From CAZKUR01 sp964556005 (GTDB taxonomy: Bacteria; Bacteroidota; Ignavibacteria; Ignavibacteriales; Ignavibacteriaceae): a stretch of 64,000 bases of DNA. The position numbers and the translations under genes were made by a program. The notes beneath the pieces are model-generated. The model worked only from the letters and a program-made list of their open reading frames with translations. It was not told the DNA's origin and did no database searches. Positions 34,435 to 43,030 of this stretch are shown here, piece after piece (position 1 is the first letter of the stretch; each line of letters starts with the position of its first letter). Location of the stretch: contig CAZKUR010000011.1 in the NCBI GenBank assembly GCA_964556005.1, positions 7,799 to 71,798 on the forward strand, written 5' to 3'.

Positions 34435-35061
34435 TTATTTCGAATAAAGCTCAACCACCAATTGTTCATTGGCGTTTAGAGGAACATCAGTTCTTTCCGG
34501 GATCTGGACAAACGTTCCGGAGAGAGAGGCTTTATCCACCGTTAGCCAGGTGTATTGATTGTCGCGAATTTTTCTAAGAGAGTTATGAATAAGATCGAGC
34601 TTTTTACTTTTCTCTTTAATTTTTATTATATCGCCTGCAGATAAAATATACGATGGAATATCCACATTTCTATCATTAACAACTATATGCCTGTGCCTTA
34701 TAATCTGCCTGGCTTGTTTTCTTGATGAAGCAAATCCCAGTCTGTACACGACTGTATCGAGACGGCTTTCCAATAATTTAACAAGGTTGTCGCCTGTTAT
34801 TCCTTTTTGTTTATTGGCTTTATCAAAATAATTTCTGAACTGGGTTTCCAGCAAACCATAAAATCTTTTGATTTTTTGTTTTTCTCTAAGCTGGACTCCA
34901 TATTCCGAAACTTTCGATCTTCTCGAAAGCCCATGCTGGCCGGGGGGATAATTCCTAACCTCGACAGGGCATTTCTCAGTAAAACATTTTGATCCTTTTA
35001 AAAACAGCTTTTGTCGTTCTCTTCTGCATAATTTACAAACTGATTCAGTGTATCTTGCCAT
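34435..35061 (-). CDS. rpsD: 30S ribosomal protein S4
   Basis: 208 residues. The N-terminus has CKLCRRERQKLFLKGSKCFTEKC, the four-Cys zinc-binding form of S4. The S4 RNA-binding domain follows (LLESRLDTVVYRLGFASSRKQARQIIRHRHIVVN). Primary 16S rRNA binder and, in several bacteria, a translational repressor of its own operon. Confidence 0.97.
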   Translation of the reverse strand: MARYTESVCKLCRRERQKLFLKGSKCFTEKCPVEVRNYPPGQHGLSRRSKVSEYGVQLREKQKIKRFYGLLETQFRNYFDKANKQKGITGDNLVKLLESRLDTVVYRLGFASSRKQARQIIRHRHIVVNDRNVDIPSYILSAGDIIKIKEKSKKLDLIHNSLRKIRDNQYTWLTVDKASLSGTFVQIPERTDVPLNANEQLVVELYSK

Positions 35062-35082
35062 TAAGTTTTTCTCCGATATAAA

Positions 35083-35469
35083 TTAAACTCTTCTTTTCTT
35101 TGGCGGCCGGCAGCCGTTATGCGGAATTGGAGTTACATCTTTTATTGAACTAACTTCCAAACCGGCAGTATGCAAAGCTCTTATTGCAGCTTCTCTTCCC
35201 GAGCCCGGGCCTTTAACTAAAACTTCGACTTTCCTCAATCCAAGATCATAGGCTTCTTTAGCAGCAGCTTCTGCAGATGTTTGTGCGGCATAAGGTGTAT
35301 TTTTCCTCGAGCCTTTGAACCCGTTTTTACCGGCAGAAGACCACGTGATTGTATTTCCATAAATGTCGGTTAATGTTACTACAACATTATTGAATGTCGC
35401 TTTAATGTGTGCAACACCGTTTGCATCAACGACCGATTTTTTCTTTGCTTTTTTTGCAACTTTAGCCAA
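35083..35469 (-). CDS. rpsK: 30S ribosomal protein S11
   Basis: 128 residues: AHIKATFNNVVVTLTDIYGNTITWSSAG, then GPGSGREAAIRALHTAGLEVSSIKDVTPIPHNGCRPPKKRRV. The start codon is TTG with GGAGG eight bases upstream; no ATG fits the conserved N-terminus. Confidence 0.97.
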   Translation of the reverse strand: MAKVAKKAKKKSVVDANGVAHIKATFNNVVVTLTDIYGNTITWSSAGKNGFKGSRKNTPYAAQTSAEAAAKEAYDLGLRKVEVLVKGPGSGREAAIRALHTAGLEVSSIKDVTPIPHNGCRPPKKRRV

Positions 35470-35496
35470 ATCAAATTCCTCCGATATTACAATTTG

Positions 35497-35880
35497 TTAC
35501 TTCTTAGTCGGTGCTTTCTTTTTACCGGCTACGGTTTTTCTTTTACCTTTTCTTGTACGCGAATTAGTTCTCGTCCTTTGCCCGCGCGCCGGCAAACTTT
35601 TTCTATGACGAATTCCGCGGTACGATCCGATGTCCATCAAACGTTTTATATTCTGCTGTACTTCGGTTCTAAGCGCACCTTCAACTTTATATTCGGAAGT
35701 TATAACGGCACGAATTTGTGCAACCTCTTCATCGTTCAAGTCGGCTATTTTTTTTGCGGGATCAACTTTAGCTTTTTCACAAATATCAGCAGATATAGTT
35801 TTGCCGATACCAAAGATATACTGCAAACCAAACAGTACCCTTTTATTCTTGGGTAAATCAACTCCTGCTATACGGGCCAA
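35497..35880 (-). CDS. rpsM: 30S ribosomal protein S13
   Basis: 127 residues: ARIAGVDLPKNKRVLFGLQYIFGIG and the C-terminal RGIRHRKSLPARGQRTRTNSRTRKG that contacts tRNA in the P site. The start is TTG with AAGGAG seven bases upstream. Confidence 0.97.
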   Translation of the reverse strand: MARIAGVDLPKNKRVLFGLQYIFGIGKTISADICEKAKVDPAKKIADLNDEEVAQIRAVITSEYKVEGALRTEVQQNIKRLMDIGSYRGIRHRKSLPARGQRTRTNSRTRKGKRKTVAGKKKAPTKK

Positions 35881-35903
35881 TGAAAAACTCCTTTTCTAAT
35901 TTA

Positions 35904-36017
35904 TTAACCTTGACGTTGTTTATGCTTTGGATTTTTACAAATAACTCTAACAACGCCTTTACGCTTAATTATTTTACAATTGTCGCAAATCTTTTTTACG
36001 GATGCTCTAACTTTCAT
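35904..36017 (-). CDS. rpmJ: 50S ribosomal protein L36
   Basis: A 37-residue frame starting MKVRASVKKICDNCKIIKRK and ending NPKHKQRQG. The zinc ligands Cys11, Cys14, Cys27 and His32 are present, so it is the zinc-binding form. Position between infA and rpsM is the standard one. Confidence 0.95.
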   Translation of the reverse strand: MKVRASVKKICDNCKIIKRKGVVRVICKNPKHKQRQG

Positions 36018-36029
36018 AAAAAACTCCGT

Positions 36030-36248
36030 TTATTTATACCTGTAAGTAATTCTTCCTTTTGAAAGATCATAAGGAGAAAGTTCAACCGAAACCTTATCTC
36101 CTACTAAAATTTTAATAAAATGCATTCTCATTTTTCCTGAAATATGAGCAAGGATTTCATGACCGTTATCCAATTTCACTTTAAAGTGAGCATTAGGTAA
36201 TGTATCCGTTACAACTCCATCAACTTTTATTGGACCTTGTTTAGCCAT
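36030..36248 (-). CDS. infA: Translation initiation factor IF-1
   Basis: 72 residues, OB-fold with the typical IKVDGVVTDTLPNAHFKVKLDNGHEILAHISGKMR and DKVSVELSPYDLSKGRITYRYK. It binds the A site during initiation. Starts immediately after the map stop. Confidence 0.97.
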   Translation of the reverse strand: MAKQGPIKVDGVVTDTLPNAHFKVKLDNGHEILAHISGKMRMHFIKILVGDKVSVELSPYDLSKGRITYRYK

Positions 36249-37010
36249 TCAGCAAATAGTTAATATTTCAGGTTTTCCGTCAGTAATCAAAATAGTATGC
36301 TCAAAATGTGCCGAGGGTAAACTATCGGATGTTATTACAGTCCATCCGTCAGTGGATGTATTAACATTAAATTTACCTAAGTTAACCATCGGTTCAATTG
36401 CCAGGGTCATACCTTTTTTTAATTTTGTACCAGTTCCTTTTTTTCCAAAATTAGGGATTGAAGGAGCTTCATGCAAATATTTTCCGACACCGTGACCGCA
36501 CAAATCTCTTACAACCGAAAATCCGTTCGATTCAACGTGCGTCTGTACCGCTGAAGAAATATCGAAAAGTCTGTTATATTCTTTTGCTTGTTCAATTCCA
36601 AGCAGAAGAGACTCTTCGGTAACTTGCATTAATTTTTCCTTTTCGGGATTAATATTTCCAACCGCAACAGTTAGGGCAGCATCTCCGAAATAGCCGTTTT
36701 TTTCAACTCCGACATCGAGAGATATAATTTCACCATCTTTAAGAACTCTGTTTCCCGGTATCCCATGAACAACTTCTTCATCAATCGAAGTACAAATCGC
36801 TCCGGGAAAATCAACCGACCCGGCTTGAGAATAACCTTTAAAAGCCGCTATCGCATTATTACTTAATATATAATCTTCGGCAATCTTATCCAATTCAAGA
36901 GTTGTAATTCCAATTTTAACTTTACTCTTGAGCAACTGTAAAGTTTCCGCAACAATTCTACAACTCTCACGAATATAATCAATTTCCTTTTTAGACTTAA
37001 TATAAATCAC
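36249..37010 (-). CDS. map: Methionine aminopeptidase, type I
   Basis: 253 residues, type I without a zinc-finger extension. Metal-ligand motifs: GIPGNRVLKDGEIISLDVGVEKNGYFGDAALT, DLCGHGVGKYLHEAP, and EPMVNLG. Removes N-terminal Met from nascent proteins. The start is GTG, 6 bp after the secY stop. The adk gene often found between secY and map is absent. Confidence 0.95.
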   Translation of the reverse strand: MIYIKSKKEIDYIRESCRIVAETLQLLKSKVKIGITTLELDKIAEDYILSNNAIAAFKGYSQAGSVDFPGAICTSIDEEVVHGIPGNRVLKDGEIISLDVGVEKNGYFGDAALTVAVGNINPEKEKLMQVTEESLLLGIEQAKEYNRLFDISSAVQTHVESNGFSVVRDLCGHGVGKYLHEAPSIPNFGKKGTGTKLKKGMTLAIEPMVNLGKFNVNTSTDGWTVITSDSLPSAHFEHTILITDGKPEILTIC

Positions 37011-37016
37011 TTAAAC

Positions 37017-38354
37017 TTAAAATTTACGTCCTTTAACTTTTCCAGATTTCATAAATCCATCGTAATGCCTCATAACCAGATGAGATTCAACTTGCTGTAA
37101 TGTATCGAGAGCAACACCTACGATAATCAATAAACTTGTTCCACCGAAAAATTGAGCGAACTGCCCTGATACTCCCCACCCTGAAACGAATGCAGGGAGT
37201 ATTGCAACAATTGCAAGAAATATCGAACCGGGAAGTGTAATTTTAGTCAAAATATTATCAATAAATTCTGATGTCTGTTTCCCAGGCCTTATTCCGGGAA
37301 TAAAGCCGCCTTGTTTTTTCATATTATCCGCAACATCTTTTGGATTGAAAGCTATTGCAGTATAAAAATATGTAAAAAAGACAATCATTAAAGCATAAAT
37401 GATTGAATATACCGGCGATGTATATTGAAAATAGCTTGTTAAACTCTGTAAAAATTCATTGTTCGGGAAAAACGATAATACAGTATTCGGTATAAACATT
37501 ATCGATTGTGCAAAGATTATGGGCATAACACCTGCCGTATTTACACGCAATGGAATATATTGAGTTACACCTCCGTAAACTTTCCGCCCGACAACTCTCT
37601 TCGCATATTGCACAGGAATTCTGCGGGTACCTTGAGTAACCAAGACAACTCCGGCAATTATTAAAACCATGAACGCAAGAATTACAATTTCAATTATCAG
37701 GCTTCTTGTTCCGGCGGAAATCAGCCGGTATTCATCCAGGAGGGCAAACGGGAAACGATCAATTATTCCTATAAAAATTATTAGGGATATACCATTTCCA
37801 ATACCCTTGTCTGTGATCTGTTCACCAAGCCACATCATAAATATGGTACCTGCCGTTAGAATCAATATTGTTGAAATCGTCCAGGAAAATCCTTGAACAG
37901 CAGCAGGAACAATCGGAGCACCGTTTACATTCATATTTAGAAGCCGAATGGTTACGCCCCACGCCTGCAGTGCTGAAATCAGTACGGTGCCGTAGCGGCT
38001 TAATTGAGTAAGCTTCTTCCTTCCTTCTTCACCTTCTTGCTGCAGCTTTTGAAAATACGGAACAACAGCACCCATTAACTGCAGAATAATTTCGGCAGAT
38101 ATATAAGGCATGATACCGAGAGCAAAAATAGCAGCATTCCTGAATGCACCACCGACAAATAAATCGTAAAGGCCGAATAAATTATCGGAAGATTGGTTTT
38201 TCATGCTTGCCGTTAACAGCGTGGCATCGACACCAGGAAGCGTAATATGCGCACCGAGCCTTACTATGACGAGTAAAGCCAGAGTATAAAGTATTCGCTG
38301 GCGCAACTCATGAACTTTGAAAATGTTTCTGAATGTATCTGTAATTTTAGACAT
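37017..38354 (-). CDS. secY: Protein translocase subunit SecY
   Basis: 445 residues with ten membrane helices; signature motifs GIMPYISAEIILQLM, the plug-region start LPGVDATLL, and PADVADNMKKQGGFIPGIRPG-like segment (here NPKDVADNMKKQGGF) in the cytoplasmic loop 8/9. Forms the Sec channel with SecE (gene at 63362-63544). Confidence 0.97.
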   Translation of the reverse strand: MSKITDTFRNIFKVHELRQRILYTLALLVIVRLGAHITLPGVDATLLTASMKNQSSDNLFGLYDLFVGGAFRNAAIFALGIMPYISAEIILQLMGAVVPYFQKLQQEGEEGRKKLTQLSRYGTVLISALQAWGVTIRLLNMNVNGAPIVPAAVQGFSWTISTILILTAGTIFMMWLGEQITDKGIGNGISLIIFIGIIDRFPFALLDEYRLISAGTRSLIIEIVILAFMVLIIAGVVLVTQGTRRIPVQYAKRVVGRKVYGGVTQYIPLRVNTAGVMPIIFAQSIMFIPNTVLSFFPNNEFLQSLTSYFQYTSPVYSIIYALMIVFFTYFYTAIAFNPKDVADNMKKQGGFIPGIRPGKQTSEFIDNILTKITLPGSIFLAIVAILPAFVSGWGVSGQFAQFFGGTSLLIIVGVALDTLQQVESHLVMRHYDGFMKSGKVKGRKF

Positions 38355-38366
38355 TGAATTTTAATC

Positions 38367-38825
38367 TCAAATCTTTTTTACTGAACCGCCGGCAGCTTCA
38401 ATTTTTTGAACTGCACTTTTACTAAATTGATTTGCTTCTATATTCAGCTTGGCTTTCAATTCACCGTTTCCTAAAACTTTCACTGGTTGCCTTAAGCTTG
38501 AAATTAGGCCGTGTGTTTTTAAAATCTTGATATTAATATCCTTTATCTCCAAATTTTTCTTATCAATTATATTTTGAATTGAATCGAGATTTACGACCTG
38601 GTAATATTGTTTGAAGATATTTGTAAATCCAACTTTTGGAATTCTTCTTTGTAAAGGCATCTGTCCGCCTTCAAACCAGCTTTTACTCTTTGCACCGGAT
38701 CTCGACCTTTGCCCGTTCATACCTTTTGTGGAAGTTCCACCATGCCCGGAACCTTCGCCTCTGCCAATTCTTTTAGGCTTCTTTTTAGAACCATGTGCAT
38801 ATTTCAAATTACTTAAAATGTCCAT
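38367..38825 (-). CDS. rplO: 50S ribosomal protein L15
   Basis: 152 residues: Gly/Lys-rich N-terminus (KRIGRGEGSGHGGTSTKGMNGQRSRSG), FEGGQMPLQRRIPKVGF and the C-terminal GNGELKAKLNIEANQFSKSA. Late assembly protein of the 50S subunit, in the usual place before secY. Confidence 0.97.
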   Translation of the reverse strand: MDILSNLKYAHGSKKKPKRIGRGEGSGHGGTSTKGMNGQRSRSGAKSKSWFEGGQMPLQRRIPKVGFTNIFKQYYQVVNLDSIQNIIDKKNLEIKDINIKILKTHGLISSLRQPVKVLGNGELKAKLNIEANQFSKSAVQKIEAAGGSVKKI

Positions 38826-38833
38826 TTAAAAAC

Positions 38834-39025
38834 CTATTTATTTTCTGTATATTCTTCAACTTTTACAAGATGAGAGACCTTATTAGCCATCCGGCGAATT
38901 TGTGGAGTATCGTTATGGATTATAAACCAATTCGGTCTTCCTAAACCTAAAGCTTCAATAGTAAGCTTTTGTCTTTTCGGTCTGTCAATTACGCTTCTAA
39001 TTTGTGTGATTTTAATTTTGCTCAT
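38834..39025 (-). CDS. rpmD: 50S ribosomal protein L30
   Basis: 63 residues: KIKITQIRSVIDRPKRQKLTIEALGLGRPN and NDTPQIRRMANKVSHLVKV. A longer frame begins at 39040, overlapping the rpsE stop (ATGA); I chose the ATG at 39025 because it follows a GGGGA ribosome-binding site and starts the conserved region directly. Confidence 0.93.
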   Translation of the reverse strand: MSKIKITQIRSVIDRPKRQKLTIEALGLGRPNWFIIHNDTPQIRRMANKVSHLVKVEEYTENK

Positions 39026-39036
39026 ATCATCCCCGC

Positions 39037-39543
39037 TCATGCATTAAATAATTCGGTTAAGGTTAAATTTCTTTTCATTGCCATTTTTTTAGCATCGATC
39101 TGTTGAAGTAAACCGTTTAAAGTAGCTTTCACCTGGTTATGAGGATTACTGGAACCAAGAGATTTTGTAAGAACATCCGTAACACCTGCTGCTTCGAGAA
39201 CGGCACGTACACCGCCGCCGGCTATTAAACCGGTTCCTGGAGATGCCGGTTTTAGAAGTACAGTACCCGCCCCGTATTTCCCGATAATTTTATGAGCCAA
39301 AGTTCCTTTTATTACGGGAACTCTAACGAGGCTTTTCTTTGCATCATCAATGCCTTTGGAAATTGCATCGGTAACTTCATTTGCTTTACCAAGGCCGACA
39401 CCTACTATCCCGTTTCCGTTTCCAACAACTACAATTGCGTTGAAACTAAAACGACGCCCGCCTTTCACAACTTTCGCAACACGGTTTATGTGAACTACTT
39501 TTTCCTTTAGTCCTTCGATTTCGTTTGACTTTATGTTTTTCAA
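39037..39543 (-). CDS. rpsE: 30S ribosomal protein S5
   Basis: 168 residues: the double-stranded RNA-binding fold VVHINRVAKVVKGGRRFSFNAIVVVGNGNG and the S5 core AGGGVRAVLEAAGVTDVLTKSLGSSNP. The start is TTG, forced by an in-frame stop just upstream; GAG(AG) is the likely RBS. A tRNA-Gln gene lies between it and rplR. Confidence 0.96.
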   Translation of the reverse strand: MKNIKSNEIEGLKEKVVHINRVAKVVKGGRRFSFNAIVVVGNGNGIVGVGLGKANEVTDAISKGIDDAKKSLVRVPVIKGTLAHKIIGKYGAGTVLLKPASPGTGLIAGGGVRAVLEAAGVTDVLTKSLGSSNPHNQVKATLNGLLQQIDAKKMAMKRNLTLTELFNA

Positions 39544-39578
39544 ATTATTCTCTCATTAAAATTTCATAAAATAAAAAG

Positions 39579-39649
39579 CTGCCGGGAGAGGATTCGAACC
39601 TCTGCAGACGCCTCCAAAGGGCGTAGTCCTACCATTAGACGACCCGGCA
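39579..39649 (-). tRNA. tRNA-Gln (anticodon TTG)
   Basis: Read on the minus strand, a full cloverleaf: acceptor TGCCGGG/CCCGGCA, D arm, anticodon stem ACGCC/GGCGT with loop CTTTGGA (anticodon TTG), T arm AGAGG-TTCGAAT-CCTCT. The U1-A72 pair and discriminator G73 are typical of tRNA-Gln. CCA is not encoded. It sits in the 112-bp space between rplR and rpsE, in the same orientation. Confidence 0.95.
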
Positions 39650-39655
39650 ATTCCA

Positions 39656-40018
39656 TTAAAACTTTAATCCCTCGGCTCTTGCACCTTCGGCAATAGCTTG
39701 AATCCTGCCGTGATATCTATAACCGTTCCTATCGAATACTACCGAGGTAATATTTTGTTCTTTTGCTTTTTTTGCTGCTAATCCACCAACAAGTTTGCTC
39801 TTTGCGATTTTACCTTTTGCAGATTTTAAATCATCGGCAATTTCTCTGGATAATGATGAAGCTGCAATTAAAGTTTTACCGGAACTATCGTCAATTAATT
39901 GGACATACACATTATTTAAGCTCCTGTAAACCGTTAAGCGCGGCCTACCGGGAGTACCGGAAATTTTTTTTCTAATACTAACTTTTGAACGAATTCTTGG
40001 TTTCTTTTTAATTATCAT
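39656..40018 (-). CDS. rplR: 50S ribosomal protein L18
   Basis: 120 residues: RPRLTVYRSLNNVYVQLIDDSSGKTLIAASS and VVFDRNGYRYHGRIQAIAEGARAEGLKF, the 5S-rRNA-binding fold. Its stop lies 6 bp before the tRNA-Gln 5' end. Confidence 0.97.
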   Translation of the reverse strand: MIIKKKPRIRSKVSIRKKISGTPGRPRLTVYRSLNNVYVQLIDDSSGKTLIAASSLSREIADDLKSAKGKIAKSKLVGGLAAKKAKEQNITSVVFDRNGYRYHGRIQAIAEGARAEGLKF

Positions 40019-40040
40019 CTTTTTATCAATCTCCGATTAA

Positions 40041-40580
40041 TTATTTACCGGCTGTTTTTCCGGCTTTTCTGCGAATTATTTCATCAGAATATTTTATTCC
40101 TTTGCCTTTATAAGGTTCAGGCTTCCTGATTGATCGAATTTTAGCAGCAACCTGGCCGACTAATTGTTTATCATTTCCCGAAACTACAATCTGTGTTTGA
40201 GTAGGAGTCTGTAATTTAACATTGTCCGGTGGCATAAAATAAATCGGATGAGAATAACCAATACTTAATAATAAATTAGCCCCTTTCATTTCGGCTCTAT
40301 ATCCGACACCCACAATATCCAGAGTCCTTGTATAAGAATCGGTAACTCCTATGATCATATTCTGGATTAATGCTCTTGTTAACCCGTGCAGCGATTTATT
40401 TTCTTTCAGGTCGTCAGGCCGCTTTACGGTTATTTCGCTGTCTTTAATCTCAACAGAAATGTTCGGATGAACAGTATGTTCCAATTCACCTTTTGAACCT
40501 TTAACTTTAATAACCCTACCTGTTTGGGTTACAGTTACTCCCTCGGGAATTTTAATTATCTTTTTACCTATTCTTGACAC
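40041..40580 (-). CDS. rplF: 50S ribosomal protein L6
   Basis: 179 residues: SRIGKKIIKIPEGVTV at the start and the C-terminal PEPYKGKGIKYSDEIIRRKAGKTAGK. An upstream frame from 40703 would overlap rpsH and add 41 unrelated residues. I chose the GTG at 40580: it begins the conserved SRIGKK sequence and has GGAG nine bases upstream. Confidence 0.95.
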   Translation of the reverse strand: MSRIGKKIIKIPEGVTVTQTGRVIKVKGSKGELEHTVHPNISVEIKDSEITVKRPDDLKENKSLHGLTRALIQNMIIGVTDSYTRTLDIVGVGYRAEMKGANLLLSIGYSHPIYFMPPDNVKLQTPTQTQIVVSGNDKQLVGQVAAKIRSIRKPEPYKGKGIKYSDEIIRRKAGKTAGK

Positions 40581-40617
40581 TTTTAAACTCCATTCAATAA
40601 TTATGCTTCCGGTTAAA

Positions 40618-41013
40618 TCACCAGATATAACAAATAATTTCGCCGCCGATAGATTCTTTTCTTGCTTCATTATCGGTGCGCAAGCCTTTTGAAGTCGATA
40701 CAACCGCGATTCCTAAACCGTTTAAAACTCTAGGCAATTTATTTGAATCACTATATACTCTTAAACCGGGTTTACTAATTCGCTTTAAACCGGAAATTGC
40801 AGGAGTACCGTTAGTATATCGCAGAGCAATTCTAATGATATTCTGTTTGTTATCTTCAACGATCGAATAATCTCTGATAAAATTATATTTCTTTAAGATT
40901 TCAGCCAAACCTTTTTTCGTCCTAGATGCAGGAATATCGACGATAGGAATTCCGGCTCTCGATGCGTTTCTAATTCTTGTTAAAAAATCCGATATTGGAT
41001 CCGTTACTGCCAT
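40618..41013 (-). CDS. rpsH: 30S ribosomal protein S8
   Basis: 131 residues: DPISDFLTRIRNASRAG at the N-terminus and LNGLGIAVVSTSKGLRTDNEARKESIGGEIICYIW at the end. It is a primary 16S rRNA binder; in E. coli it also represses translation of the spc operon. Confidence 0.97.
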   Translation of the reverse strand: MAVTDPISDFLTRIRNASRAGIPIVDIPASRTKKGLAEILKKYNFIRDYSIVEDNKQNIIRIALRYTNGTPAISGLKRISKPGLRVYSDSNKLPRVLNGLGIAVVSTSKGLRTDNEARKESIGGEIICYIW

Positions 41014-41026
41014 TTATATAATCCTC

Positions 41027-41296
41027 CTACCAGCTCGATTTCTTTAAACCGGGAATTTCACCTTTAAGTGCCATTTCTCTCAACACTAATCTTGAAATCC
41101 CGAATTTTCTATGAAAACCTCTTGCTCTCCCGGTAAACATACATCTATTATGCAGCCTGACTGGAGATGAATTTCGCGGAAGCTTTTGCAATTCCACCCA
41201 ATCGCCGTTTTTCTTTAATTCTTCTCGAACTTTACTGTACTTTTGAACTAATCTTTGTCTTTTTTCTTCTCTTGCTATTAAGCTTTTTCTCGCCAT
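41027..41296 (-). CDS. rpsN: 30S ribosomal protein S14 (zinc-independent, long form)
   Basis: 89 residues, the longer form without the CxxC pairs of the short type. Motifs: LPRNSSPVRLHNRCMFTGRARGFHRKFGISRLVLREMALKGEIPGLKKSSW. Confidence 0.96.
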   Translation of the reverse strand: MARKSLIAREEKRQRLVQKYSKVREELKKNGDWVELQKLPRNSSPVRLHNRCMFTGRARGFHRKFGISRLVLREMALKGEIPGLKKSSW

Positions 41297-41307
41297 TATA
41301 ACTCCTT

Positions 41308-41967
41308 TTAAGCTGCTTTAATTTCTTTTTTCCGGAACGGGAATCCGAAAGCAGTTAATAATTCATACGCTTCATTATCAGACGAAGCTGTTGTAACTAT
41401 TGTAATATCCATTCCGAGAATCTTGCTGATTTTATCGACATTGATTTCGGGAAAAATAATTTGTTCTTTAACACCGAGAGTATAGTTGCCGCGGCCGTCA
41501 AACGATTTATCCGACAAGCCTCTAAAATCTCTTACGCGCGGCAAAGCAATATTTATCAGTCTATCGATAAACTCAAACATTTTACTGCGCCTTAAAGTAA
41601 CTTTACAGCCAATGTTCATTCCTTCTCTCAGCTTGAAATTGGAAATAGCTTTTTTAGCTTTTCTAATACTTGCTTTTTGACCGGTTATTGCTTCCAATTC
41701 TTTAACTGCTTCTTCGAGTATTTTAGAATCCGAGATTGCAGCACCGACACCCATATTAACTACAATTTTATCCAGCTTGGGTACCTGCATTACGCTTTTA
41801 TAATTAAATTTTTTCATTAATCCCGGAGTAATCTCGTTCTTATAAATATCACCAAGACGTGATTTTATTTTAATTTCTTTTTGAGGAGCTGCTTTAGTAG
41901 AATCAGCTTTTTTTGTTGACTTTGGTTTTTTTTCTGCAGCTTCTTTTTTTGTTTTTTTCTCAGCCAT
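41308..41967 (-). CDS. rplE: 50S ribosomal protein L5 with Lys-rich N-terminal extension
   Basis: 219 residues; L5 is usually about 180. The L5 fold begins near residue 37 (RLGDIYKNEITPGLMKKFNYKSVMQVPKLDKIVVNMGVG) and ends FPFRKKEIKAA. The first ~36 residues (KKTKKEAAEKKPKSTKK ...) are a basic, low-complexity extension. A later start is unlikely: the next Met is at residue 51, inside the conserved fold. Confidence 0.95.
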   Translation of the reverse strand: MAEKKTKKEAAEKKPKSTKKADSTKAAPQKEIKIKSRLGDIYKNEITPGLMKKFNYKSVMQVPKLDKIVVNMGVGAAISDSKILEEAVKELEAITGQKASIRKAKKAISNFKLREGMNIGCKVTLRRSKMFEFIDRLINIALPRVRDFRGLSDKSFDGRGNYTLGVKEQIIFPEINVDKISKILGMDITIVTTASSDNEAYELLTAFGFPFRKKEIKAA

Positions 41968-42002
41968 TTTTTATCAATATCCTAAAAATTTAATTATAAA
42001 AA

Positions 42003-42326
42003 TTAAATCATTTCACCGCTTGCTTTACTTATGCGGGCTCTTTTTTTCTTACCTGTTTTTTCATCAAGAATAATTTGCGCACCAATACGGGTTGGTTCAT
42101 TCGATTTCGGATCCAATATCATAACATTGGAAACATGTATAGGTGATTCTTTTTCTATAATGCCGCCCTGCGGATTTGTTTGATTAGGTTTCGTATGTCT
42201 TTTCCTAAGGTTTATTCCTTCGACAATAACCCGGCTAACTTTCGGGAAAACCTTCAATACTTTACCGGTTTTTCCTGAGTCGTTCCCGGAGATAACCATT
42301 ACCATGTCGTTTTTTCTAATCTTCAT
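42003..42326 (-). CDS. rplX: 50S ribosomal protein L24
   Basis: 107 residues with the KOW motif at the N-terminus (DMVMVISGNDSGKTGKVLKVFPKVSRVIVEGIN) and PIHVSNVMILDPKS. Assembly initiator of the 50S subunit. Confidence 0.97.
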   Translation of the reverse strand: MKIRKNDMVMVISGNDSGKTGKVLKVFPKVSRVIVEGINLRKRHTKPNQTNPQGGIIEKESPIHVSNVMILDPKSNEPTRIGAQIILDEKTGKKKRARISKASGEMI

Positions 42327-42345
42327 AATATTAAATCCAAAATTT

Positions 42346-42714
42346 TTATAAAACTTCCGGTGCTAATGAAACAATCTTCATAAATTGTTTTTCTCTGAGT
42401 TCCCTTGCAACCGGTCCGAAAATACGTGTACCGCGCGGTTCGTTCTGGGGATTTATCAACACCGCAGCGTTTTCATCAAACCTTATATACGATCCGTCTT
42501 TTCTGCGGACTTCTTTTTTTGTCCGAACGATAACGGCTCTCGAAACTTCGCCTTTTTTTACCGTCCCGTTCGGGATAGCGGATTTAACCGCGACAACTAT
42601 TAAATCACCAACACTTGCATACTTTCTGCCGCTTCCGCCAAGTACTCTAATACATCTCACTTTTTTAGCGCCGGAATTATCTGCAACTACTAAATTGGTT
42701 TCCTCTTGGATCAT
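42346..42714 (-). CDS. rplN: 50S ribosomal protein L14
   Basis: 122 residues: MIQEETNLVVADNSGAKKVRCIRVLGG and RGTRIFGPVARELREKQFMKIVSLAPEVL. Highly conserved; forms bridge B8 with the 30S subunit. Confidence 0.97.
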   Translation of the reverse strand: MIQEETNLVVADNSGAKKVRCIRVLGGSGRKYASVGDLIVVAVKSAIPNGTVKKGEVSRAVIVRTKKEVRRKDGSYIRFDENAAVLINPQNEPRGTRIFGPVARELREKQFMKIVSLAPEVL

Positions 42715-42756
42715 TTTATAAAAATCTCCTGATTAACTTTTTTTTAAGCACAAGAG

Positions 42757-43014
42757 CTACTTGGCTTTTTCAACAATTTCAACCAAACGCCACCTTTTGT
42801 TTTTGCTCAGCGGCCTTGTTTCCATGATTTTAACTTTGTCTCCTATACTGCATTCTTTTTTTTCATCGTGTGCCATTAACTTCGTCGTTTTCTTAAAGTA
42901 TTTTTTGTAAATGGGATGGGCAATCCTTCTTTCAACAGCGACAGTAATTGTCTTTTCCATTTTATTGCTAACTACAACGCCAACTCTGGTTTTTCTTAAT
43001 GCCCTTTGAATCAT
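42757..43014 (-). CDS. rpsQ: 30S ribosomal protein S17
   Basis: 85 residues: KTRVGVVVSNKMEKTITVAVERR and the OB-fold end DKVKIMETRPLSKNKRWRLVEIVEKA. Confidence 0.96.
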   Translation of the reverse strand: MIQRALRKTRVGVVVSNKMEKTITVAVERRIAHPIYKKYFKKTTKLMAHDEKKECSIGDKVKIMETRPLSKNKRWRLVEIVEKAK

Positions 43015-43030
43015 ACCTTTAATAAACTCC

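Noticed and set aside
35407..35856. 149-residue plus-strand frame
   Set aside because: Entirely antisense to rpsM and rpsK, Phe/Ser-rich as expected for the complement of Lys/Arg-rich genes.
40581..40703. Longer rplF start overlapping rpsH
   Set aside because: The added residues are unlike any L6 and overlap rpsH; a GTG with a proper RBS begins the conserved sequence.
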